6,545 nucleotides of DNA from Lachnospiraceae bacterium UBA1753. Lineage in GTDB: Bacteria; Bacillota; Clostridia; Lachnospirales; Lachnospiraceae. The notes beneath the pieces were generated by a model that did not search any database, was not told the origin of the DNA, and worked only from the letters and a program-made list of their open reading frames with translations. Shown here in pieces: positions 1-6,162 of this stretch (the stretch's first letter is position 1; every line of letters begins with the position of its first letter). Both the position numbers and the translations under genes were made by a program. The DNA is taken from positions 3,030 to 9,574 of the forward strand of contig DCHL01000109.1 in NCBI GenBank assembly GCA_002317595.1. Reading direction: 5' to 3'.

Positions 1-2
1 GT

Positions 3-41
3 ATCCTAAGGCATCCACCGCTTCGCGGTCCCCCTTAGGAT
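3..41 (-). repeat. Imperfect palindrome over the relA stop codon, possible terminator
   Basis: A 9-bp perfect inverted repeat (3-11 paired with 33-41) encloses a second perfect 5-bp stem, ACCGC-GAA-GCGGT on the minus strand (17-21 with 25-29). A small asymmetric internal loop (GGG against GGATG) separates the two stems. The proximal arm contains the last serine codon and the TAA stop of relA (35-37). As RNA this would be a stable two-part hairpin just where relA ends, which fits a transcription terminator. Only two bases follow the outer stem before the window ends, so a U-tract cannot be seen or excluded. The compact nested structure could equally be one copy of a dispersed palindromic repeat. 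The inverted repeat itself is certain; its function is inferred. Confidence 0.55.
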
Positions 42-2401
42 GAGGTGCGTTCTACATCAATAACACTCGGGATGTTTCTGAGCTTCTCGGTGATTGCCAC
101 GAGGGCCTGCTTGCCGCTAATCTCGAAGGAAACTGAGATTGTGGCAACTCCCTGTCTTGAAGTACGCGAGTTCACGGCATTAATGTCGATTCCGCTGTCC
201 GTGAAGGTCCTTGACACATCTGCGAGGAGACCATTTCTGTTGGTCGCATAGATATTGAGTTCACCGATGTACTTGCCCTGTGGCTCGTTCTCATCATCCC
301 TCTGCCATTCAGCATCAATGAGCCTGTCGTATTCCTCAGCACTCATGGCCTTGATGTTGACACAGTCCACACGATGGATTGAGATTCCGCGTCCTCGTGT
401 GACATATCCGACAATCTCATCACCTGGAAGTGGCGAACAGCACTTTGAAAATCTCACTGCCACATCGTGGATACCCTTTACGATTATTCCATTGCCCTTC
501 GATGCGGGCTGCGCAGCTGGATGCTGGGCACGCTTTGCTGCCGCATCTGCAACCTGAGTGATGATGTCCTCGTCTGTAACTTCCTTCTTATGGTCCTGAT
601 TGTAGAGTTCCAGCATCCTGTTGATAATCTGTCCCTCTTTGAGACCGCCGTGGCCGATGGCAGCATACACTGCATCCCAGCCCTTGAAGCCATATTTTTT
701 CATCACGGCGTCCATATACTCTGTCACCATGATGTCGCCGACATTAATGGACTTTGCCTTACAGTAGTTGGCAAATGCCTCCTTGCCTCGCTGGATGTTG
801 TCATCCTTGAGCTCGTTCTTGAACCACTGATTGATCTTCGATCTCGCCTGCTGCGACTTGACAATGTTGAGCCAGTCCCTTGAAGGTCCCTTTGAGTTGG
901 GCGATGTGACAATCTCAACACGGTCACCATTCTTGATGATGTAATCCTTGTTGACCATTCGTCCATTGACCTTGGCTCCGACCATCTTGTGTCCCACAGC
1001 AGAGTGAATGCTGTAGGCAAAGTCGATTGGAGTGGAGCCTGCGGGCAGGTTCTTTACTTCTCCCGTCGGAGTGAAGCAGTAAACACTGTCTGAGAAGAGG
1101 TCGAGGTCGGACTTTAAGATGCTCATGAACTCATGATTATCTGACATGTCCTTCTGCCACTCAAGAATCTGGCGAAGCCATGAAAGCTTCTCCTCTTCCT
1201 GCATCTCAGGACGCTTTCCGTCGGAAGCCTCCTTGTATTTCCAGTGCGCAGCAATACCATACTCGGCAGTCCTGTGCATCTCGTAGGTTCTTATCTGAAT
1301 CTCAAAAGGCTGACCAGTAGGTCCAATCAGTGTCGTGTGGAGCGACTGATACATATTGGACTTAGGCATCGCAATGTAGTCCTTGAAACGGCCCGGAATA
1401 GGCTTATACATCTCATGGATTACACCGAGGGCCGCATAACAGTCCTTGACATCATCAACAATGATCCTGACTGCGAAGAGGTCATAAATCTGGTCAATGG
1501 TCTTGCCCTGATTCTTCATCTTCTTGTAGATACTGAAGAAGTGCTTGATTCGTCCATCGATCTCAGCCTTAATACCTGCATTCACGATGTGATGCGAAAC
1601 CTCTTCGACAATATCCTCGATATATTTTTCCCTGTCAGACTTGCGAAGAGCAATCTTGTCAACAAGGTCGTAGTACACTTCCGGATTTGTATACTTGAGG
1701 GACAGATCGTCAAGCTCAACCTTGACCTTGGAAATACCAAGTCTCTGAGCGATAGGCGCATAGATATCCATTGTCTCCCTGGCAATATACTGCTGCTTTT
1801 CAGGAGGCATATGCTTGAGCGTACGCATATTGTGGAGCCTGTCGGCAAGCTTGATAAGGATAACCCTGATATCCCTTGCCATCGCCAGGAACATCTTCCT
1901 CAGGTTATCAGCCTGCATCTCAAGGCGGTCGCCCTGGTCCTTATACTTGAGCTTGGACAGCTTGGTCACACCCTCGACAAGCTTGGCAACATCCTCGCCA
2001 AACTCCTTGGTGAGATCCTCCTCCGTCATGATGGTATCCTCCACCACATCATGGAGAAGACCAGCCACTATGGTCTCCTTATCCATCTCAAGGTCAGCCA
2101 AAATAAGCGAAACACATAAGGGATGGATGATGTAGGGTTCTCCCGACTTCCTCACCTGATCCCTATGGGCTTCATAAGCGATATTGTATGCCTTCTCAAT
2201 CAAAGCTATATCAGCTGAAGGATGATATTTTTTTACACGGCCAATCAGGTCCTCGAACAGCTCTTCAGGGCTCAGGTATTCCTGAACCGCCTCTATCATA
2301 CCGTTATCGATTACTAATTTTCCTTCTTCCCGCTTCTGAAATTCCTCGTCAGCAATTCCCGCCGAAGAAACCTTCGCAGTATTCTGTCTCTCTTCTGCCA
2401 T
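35..2401 (-). CDS. relA: Bifunctional (p)ppGpp synthetase/hydrolase (RelA/SpoT, long Rel)
   Basis: Makes (p)ppGpp from ATP and GTP/GDP on stalled ribosomes and also hydrolyses it; this is the cytosolic stringent-response enzyme. At 788 residues it has the full long-RSH layout. The HD hydrolase domain (about 55-205) has H93, the HDxxED motif H117-D118...E121-D122, and D187. The synthetase domain (about 240-390) has R338-F-K-D341, the RxKD form typical of bifunctional enzymes rather than ExDD of RelA-only enzymes, plus guanine-stacking Y351 and E367-I-Q369. The TGS domain is about 440-500, a helical region follows, a zinc-finger-like segment has C654-C655, H676 and C680, and the ACT domain is about 712-785. 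Both catalytic centres look intact. The N-terminus is roughly 40 residues longer than in streptococcal Rel. The chosen ATG has AGGGG 8 nt upstream; the alternative Met35 (2297-2299) has no Shine-Dalgarno. It has its own promoter in the preceding gap and is the last gene in view. Confidence 0.97.
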   Translation of the reverse strand: MAEERQNTAKVSSAGIADEEFQKREEGKLVIDNGMIEAVQEYLSPEELFEDLIGRVKKYHPSADIALIEKAYNIAYEAHRDQVRKSGEPYIIHPLCVSLILADLEMDKETIVAGLLHDVVEDTIMTEEDLTKEFGEDVAKLVEGVTKLSKLKYKDQGDRLEMQADNLRKMFLAMARDIRVILIKLADRLHNMRTLKHMPPEKQQYIARETMDIYAPIAQRLGISKVKVELDDLSLKYTNPEVYYDLVDKIALRKSDREKYIEDIVEEVSHHIVNAGIKAEIDGRIKHFFSIYKKMKNQGKTIDQIYDLFAVRIIVDDVKDCYAALGVIHEMYKPIPGRFKDYIAMPKSNMYQSLHTTLIGPTGQPFEIQIRTYEMHRTAEYGIAAHWKYKEASDGKRPEMQEEEKLSWLRQILEWQKDMSDNHEFMSILKSDLDLFSDSVYCFTPTGEVKNLPAGSTPIDFAYSIHSAVGHKMVGAKVNGRMVNKDYIIKNGDRVEIVTSPNSKGPSRDWLNIVKSQQARSKINQWFKNELKDDNIQRGKEAFANYCKAKSINVGDIMVTEYMDAVMKKYGFKGWDAVYAAIGHGGLKEGQIINRMLELYNQDHKKEVTDEDIITQVADAAAKRAQHPAAQPASKGNGIIVKGIHDVAVRFSKCCSPLPGDEIVGYVTRGRGISIHRVDCVNIKAMSAEEYDRLIDAEWQRDDENEPQGKYIGELNIYATNRNGLLADVSRTFTDSGIDINAVNSRTSRQGVATISVSFEISGKQALVAITEKLRNIPSVIDVERTSS

Positions 2402-2409
2402 TCCCTTTG

Positions 2410-2414
2410 CCCCT
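2410..2414 (-). promoter_or_regulatory. relA ribosome binding site
   Basis: AGGGG lies 8 nt upstream of the relA ATG (2399-2401). A second purine run, AAAGGGA, lies directly against the start codon and is too close to act as the site. This supports the long N-terminus over the internal Met35. Confidence 0.6.
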
Positions 2415-2438
2415 GAAAAAATAAGTCATTTTCGTTAT

Positions 2439-2467
2439 ATTATAATTCCAGTTTGGATTTTAGACAA
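2439..2467 (-). promoter_or_regulatory. Sigma-A-type promoter for relA
   Basis: On the minus strand TTGTCT (2462-2467, four of six matches to TTGACA) is followed after exactly 17 nt by a perfect TATAAT (2439-2444), inside the gap between the ATP-grasp gene and relA. The expected transcription start is near 2432, giving a leader of about 30 nt before the relA ATG. That is too short for a riboswitch or attenuator. relA can therefore be transcribed apart from the upstream genes, although read-through is also possible. The spacing and -10 match are seen directly; activity is inferred. Confidence 0.7.
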
Positions 2468-2482
2468 TTATAAAAAATAACC

Positions 2483-3313
2483 TCAGTTACTCCCGAAAAC
2501 CAGGTGTTTAACGTACAAATCGACTATATCTATGTCCGTGTGTGTATACAGCATCCGCGAGCCGACCACATCCTCAATCTCATTGAACACGGGTTCATCA
2601 TTGTCGAAGATAAAATCTATGCCGGCATGGTCCATAGGAAGCACGTCAAGTATCTGCCCGACATACCTGCTCATCACTTCATCGGCCTCTATGTCATACC
2701 TTGTAGCCGTGCCGCCAAGGCAGTAGTTACTCTTGAATCTCTCGCCATAGGGAACATCCATATCCGCCATGGATGTATTGCGCCGTTCCATGGCAGCCAC
2801 TACCCTGCTTCCAACCACGTAAACCCGCACGTCCCTTCCAGGACAGCTGCAGGGTTTCTGATACACATAGGAGTCCCTTTCTTCAGGTGGTATCATTTTC
2901 TCAAGTTCGCCTGATGACTCGATGAAGAACACCTCGGTTCCGCCGTGTCCATCCCTCTTCTTGGCCACAACCGGAAACTCGATAGAGTCAATTGAACTGT
3001 ACACTCCCGGGAAGGGAACTGGTGTCTTACTTCCCACAAACTCATAGGCTGCAAGCTTGTCATTCGCTATCTGGCTTACCACCGAACTGTTTGCAACCCT
3101 GATTCCTCGTTCCTCGAGGCTCCTGCTAAGCGACGGGTCAATAACCCTCACCACGCAGATATCCGGTGTTTCAGACGACAGATATTCAGGGAGTTCATCC
3201 GTGCACACAAGCTGCGCCTTAACACCGCACCGCTTAAAGGCCTCAATGTATCTGCCAATATACCAGGTCCGCTCTACCGCCACCGCTCTTTCGTACAAAA
3301 TAATGGCTCTCAA
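2483..3313 (-). CDS. RimK-like ATP-grasp protein, divergent second paralogue
   Basis: A 276-residue soluble protein with the ATP-grasp fold; members join a carboxylate to an amine through an acyl-phosphate using ATP. Substrate unknown. A pre-ATP-grasp domain spans about 1-80. ATP-grasp landmarks follow: N84-D85-K86, K118/K119 before a glycine loop G122-H-G-G125, D161-V-R163, K194-S-N196 with the following GG, D228-H-A-G-I-D233, and E245-I-E247. It aligns along its length with the upstream neighbour, for example DVR...VG...VAAMER. It differs at metal-site positions: the canonical E-V-N becomes E-I-E, and the R of R-x-N becomes K. A Cys pair (C155, C157) sits beside the DVR motif. The start is TTG (3311-3313), overlapping the upstream TGA stop as TTGA, with GGGAG (3321-3325) 7 nt ahead; the first beta-strand begins at residue 2, so a later start is unlikely. 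It is translationally coupled to the first ligase. It may be active with altered specificity or metal use, or a partner subunit. Confidence 0.85.
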   Translation of the reverse strand: MRAIILYERAVAVERTWYIGRYIEAFKRCGVKAQLVCTDELPEYLSSETPDICVVRVIDPSLSRSLEERGIRVANSSVVSQIANDKLAAYEFVGSKTPVPFPGVYSSIDSIEFPVVAKKRDGHGGTEVFFIESSGELEKMIPPEERDSYVYQKPCSCPGRDVRVYVVGSRVVAAMERRNTSMADMDVPYGERFKSNYCLGGTATRYDIEADEVMSRYVGQILDVLPMDHAGIDFIFDNDEPVFNEIEDVVGSRMLYTHTDIDIVDLYVKHLVFGSN

Positions 3314-4191
3314 CTCTCATCTCCCAGGGACTTCTTAATATACTTCATAATGTAGTCGGCAACGTTAACCCCTGTACAGTCAAAAATATTCTTAAAGTGT
3401 GCATTTGAATTAACTTCACACAGCATCGGTCCGTCCTCCGAATAGAGGATGTCAACTCCCGCAAAGTCAAGTCCAAGTTCTGTCATCACGCATCTGGCAA
3501 CAGCGAGTTCCTCATCAGATACGTTGTGAGGTCTCATACTCCCGCCATTAGTGATATTGGCGCGGAAGTCATTATCATTGAACCTCTCCATGGCAGCAAC
3601 CGCCTGGCCTCCCACCATATTTATCCTGACATCCTTACCTGCACTCTCCTCAATGAATCTCTGAGCGATTGACGGACGGCCTTCTGTCTTTTGAAGGATG
3701 TCCGCAGCCTCGTCAAAGCTTCCTGCGAGATAGACCTGGGCACCGAAGGAACCCTTGTTTTCCTTTATCACATATGGATATCCAAAGGCATTCTCAATTT
3801 TTCTAAGAAAAAATTTCTCATTATACCCAATGACTGAATAGGTGAATGGAATATTGATGGTATCCGGCATAGCAACCTTCCCAAGGAGCCGCTCGTAGGT
3901 AAGTGCCTTGTCATCACAGATTTCAATGGCCCTGGCACTGTTGAAGCAGCGAAGTCCTGCTCTTTCAAGGCGCCTTGCAAGAAGGATGTCCTTGTCCCAG
4001 AAAAGGCAGAAGTCATATTTTTCACAGAGGGCCCTATCGTCCTCCTCCGTAATTGCGTCCGCATTGACGCATACATCAAGAAGAAGCCCCGCTTTCTGCG
4101 AGGCTTCCTTCAGCCATTCATATATCTCATCAAATTTTGCCGAATGCAGGAACGCATTCACAATCATAATTCCTCTATAAGACGCGCTCAT
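3310..4191 (-). CDS. RimK-family ATP-grasp ligase, first paralogue
   Basis: A 293-residue cytosolic ATP-grasp ligase of the RimK/LysX type, the family that adds glutamate or other amino acids to protein or small-molecule carboxylates. The actual substrate cannot be read from sequence. The N-terminal pre-ATP-grasp domain starts with the strand I-M-I-V-N-A-F. Later landmarks are D93-D94-K95, the nucleotide-binding K143 and glycine loop K146-G-S-F-G150, the QRFIEES hinge region (177-183), D187-V-R189, R210-A-N212 with GG, D242-F-A-G-V-D247, and the metal-binding E259-V-N261-S-N. All key ATP/Mg residues appear present, so it should be active. The reading frame is open upstream to a TTG at 4231-4233, but the ATG at 4189-4191 has AGGAGG 6 nt upstream and is chosen. 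Met9 (4165-4167) is a weaker alternative with GAGG 4 nt ahead. The chosen start overlaps the membrane GGDEF/EAL gene by 17 nt, implying coupled translation. Confidence 0.88.
   Translation of the reverse strand: MSASYRGIMIVNAFLHSAKFDEIYEWLKEASQKAGLLLDVCVNADAITEEDDRALCEKYDFCLFWDKDILLARRLERAGLRCFNSARAIEICDDKALTYERLLGKVAMPDTINIPFTYSVIGYNEKFFLRKIENAFGYPYVIKENKGSFGAQVYLAGSFDEAADILQKTEGRPSIAQRFIEESAGKDVRINMVGGQAVAAMERFNDNDFRANITNGGSMRPHNVSDEELAVARCVMTELGLDFAGVDILYSEDGPMLCEVNSNAHFKNIFDCTGVNVADYIMKYIKKSLGDES
3321..3325 (-). promoter_or_regulatory. Ribosome binding site deciding a TTG start
   Basis: GGGAG, within the 3' end of the upstream ligase gene, lies 7 nt before the TTG at 3311-3313. A nearer ATG (3318-3320) is out of frame with the ligase, so TTG is the supported start. 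Confidence 0.55.
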
Positions 4192-6136
4192 AGAGAACCT
4201 CCTCTCCCAGTCCGACAGCCTTGTCCTTCTCAAGGGTAGCCATCAGTGTCTCACCGTCCATGGGACGATAGAACACATTGCCCTGCATCTGGCTTATTCC
4301 AAGCTTTTTAAGCTCGGTGTACTGCTGCTGGGTGTCAACGCCAACCGCTCCAATGGTTATCTTAAGCTGCTGGAGAGTCCTGCAGAGAATTCTCATGGAC
4401 TGCTTTGAAACACTGCCGGAAAAATATCCATCCACAGTCTTCCTTCCAAGCTTGATATAGTTCTTTGAAATCTTAGTGATTACATCAGGGTTGATGCTCT
4501 CTGTTCCATAATCATCAATGATAAATTCCGCGCCCTGGGAAATGAGCTGATTCATATTCCTTCTTAGGTTCTGTGTCGAGTACGACGCTGTTCCTTCAGT
4601 AATCTCAAAACAGAATACCGCTGCAGAAACCCCGAATTTTCCCATGATCTCAATAAGCTTCGAAGCGAGATGATGCTGCTGGCACTGGATTACAGACAGA
4701 TTGACGCAGACCTTGGTTATACCAACTGACCTGAGGTCATGGGTAGCAACAAATCTGCAGACCTGCTCAAATGCTGCATATCCAAGCTCCACAATATCGC
4801 CATTCTGTTCAGCAACAGGAATGAGCAGCGAATTATCCTGTGTAATATCCCTCGAATCCTTGACGCGCATGAGCGCCTCAATCCTGGTACACTTATCATC
4901 AAATACGGAAAGAATCGGCTGATAGAACACCTCGAGCCTCGACTCCTCAACAACATTATCAAGGGTCTCCCTGATATGGTTGACAGCGTTGCTCTCATGA
5001 AGCTCACGCCTGTCCACGCATATGTATGAGCCACTATCACTGTTGTAAAGCTTTCTGATAAAATACTGAAGTATCTGAATTATCTCCTCCGCATTCGGTG
5101 ATGTGGACATACGCGTTGCCGGGAATGCAACTATGGATGCATTCATCTCTAGCTCAATGATGTTGTCATCCGCCTCTACGCACCATATCTCTCCGATACG
5201 CTCCCGGATTTTCTGAACGGTCTCAATGAAATGCTCAGACCGCTCGAAGGCCACAATGAATCCTGATGAACCATTTCTAAATACCTGTCCACCTGCAGCA
5301 GACTGGAGATATGCTGACAATTCCTTGAGGAGCTGCTCTGAAGTATCCGCACCAGTCGTATCACGCACATAGTTGAACTCTCTGATGGTCACAGCACAGA
5401 GTGACACACGCTTTCTTCTGCTGCAGCGGTTCTTCAGATATACACGGAAGGCATCATAGTTGAAAATATCCAGCGACTTATCCACATACTCATCTGGATT
5501 CTCAAGGCACAGATACATATAGACAGTCAGAATACTGATACCAAGGCTCATGATTCTCAAATCCTGGAAAAAGAGCTGGATGGTACCACATCCTAAGAAA
5601 ACAACACCAGCCAGAATGATTGCGCCACGCCTGTGCGGCGGTATGTTCTTGCCCACGACGAACACATACCCCCAGGAAATAAGGAGTAATATGACGGTGG
5701 CAATCATCGCCATATACACCGCTGGGCCAAATGAGAACCCTTCCACATATGCGGCCTTAATTGGAAGATTGAGAATAAGCATGACAGAAACTGCCAGAAT
5801 TATAAAATAGAAATAATGCCGCGTATTCTCAAAAGCATCTGTCTGATAAGTCTCAACCAGAGTGTAGACCAGCACCAGAAAGGCCATTCCCACAACAGAG
5901 ATGAGATACATCCTTCTGGCAAATTCCACAAATGCATCTGGCAGGATATCTACCATCTCAATCTCAATGACAGCCGCAACATCCATGAACAGCGAAGCAA
6001 AGCAAAGAGCCATCATGAACGCAAAGACAGACTCCCTGATAATTCGCAGCTTGCGTCTTCCAACGAAGAGCACTGCCACCATTATCAGGAGTATCATTGC
6101 CACTATCTGAAATTCAATATTGATGCTGAATACCAT
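4175..6136 (-). CDS. 7-TM membrane protein with degenerate GGDEF and altered EAL domain
   Basis: A 653-residue inner-membrane protein of the cyclic-di-GMP signalling class. Seven hydrophobic segments fall at roughly 8-26, 35-56, 72-93, 107-125, 138-160, 171-190 and 195-210, resembling 7-TM sensor modules. The GGDEF-like domain (about 226-375) carries G289-S-S-G-F293 where GGDEF is expected, so diguanylate cyclase activity is very unlikely. The EAL domain (about 395-640) keeps E420-A-L-M-R424, N479, E511-I-T-E514, D541-D542, K562 and Q618. The usual AEGVE is A-V-G-V-D (597-601), losing the catalytic glutamate at V598. KID has become K-L-G (562-564), and loop 6 after DDYGT reads E-S-I-N-P instead of GYSSL. 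It may therefore bind c-di-GMP without hydrolysing it, or be weakly active. The ATG has no good Shine-Dalgarno. The gene starts 26 nt after the ABC-F stop with no hairpin between, and its TAG stop lies inside the next ligase gene. Confidence 0.93.
   Translation of the reverse strand: MVFSINIEFQIVAMILLIMVAVLFVGRRKLRIIRESVFAFMMALCFASLFMDVAAVIEIEMVDILPDAFVEFARRMYLISVVGMAFLVLVYTLVETYQTDAFENTRHYFYFIILAVSVMLILNLPIKAAYVEGFSFGPAVYMAMIATVILLLISWGYVFVVGKNIPPHRRGAIILAGVVFLGCGTIQLFFQDLRIMSLGISILTVYMYLCLENPDEYVDKSLDIFNYDAFRVYLKNRCSRRKRVSLCAVTIREFNYVRDTTGADTSEQLLKELSAYLQSAAGGQVFRNGSSGFIVAFERSEHFIETVQKIRERIGEIWCVEADDNIIELEMNASIVAFPATRMSTSPNAEEIIQILQYFIRKLYNSDSGSYICVDRRELHESNAVNHIRETLDNVVEESRLEVFYQPILSVFDDKCTRIEALMRVKDSRDITQDNSLLIPVAEQNGDIVELGYAAFEQVCRFVATHDLRSVGITKVCVNLSVIQCQQHHLASKLIEIMGKFGVSAAVFCFEITEGTASYSTQNLRRNMNQLISQGAEFIIDDYGTESINPDVITKISKNYIKLGRKTVDGYFSGSVSKQSMRILCRTLQQLKITIGAVGVDTQQQYTELKKLGISQMQGNVFYRPMDGETLMATLEKDKAVGLGEEVLYERVL
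4198..4203 (-). promoter_or_regulatory. Strong ribosome binding site (AGGAGG) inside the EAL gene
   Basis: A perfect AGGAGG lies 6 nt before the ATG at 4189-4191, within the last codons of the upstream GGDEF/EAL gene. It is the strongest ribosome site in the window. It fixes the ligase start 14 codons downstream of the longest open frame. Confidence 0.8.
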
Positions 6137-6162
6137 CTGCCGTACCGTTTCCGTAAAAAATA

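Noticed and set aside
467..883. A 138-codon plus-strand open frame
   Set aside because: Antisense to the C-terminal half of relA, with no family resemblance; a shadow of the real gene.
1244..2119. A 291-codon open frame on the plus strand
   Set aside because: It lies wholly antisense to the HD and synthetase domains of relA, shows no recognisable domain, and is explained by the codon pattern of the real gene.
2297..2299. Met35 as an alternative relA start, matching shorter Rel proteins
   Set aside because: No Shine-Dalgarno precedes it, while the upstream ATG has AGGGG at good spacing.
2350..2429. Short upstream frame starting ATG at 2427-2429 and overlapping the relA start out of frame (26 codons)
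   Set aside because: The ATG would be only a few bases from the predicted transcript start with no ribosome site, and the peptide shows no attenuator-like composition.
2467..2472. A second TATAAT on the minus strand upstream of the chosen promoter
   Set aside because: The position 17 nt upstream (2490-2495) reads CGGGAG, with no -35 likeness; the downstream TATAAT has much better spacing and -35 support.
2472..2491. Weak hairpin plus T-run after the second ligase (stem 2486-2491 with 2476-2481, loop TGAG)
   Set aside because: The six-pair stem is AT-rich with a G-U pair and shares its Ts with the tail, leaving only four Us. Too weak to call a terminator, though partial termination cannot be excluded.
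6137..6162. Possible promoter or terminator between the ABC-F and GGDEF/EAL genes
   Set aside because: The 26-bp gap has a T-run but no hairpin before it and no paired -35/-10 boxes; co-transcription is the simpler reading.
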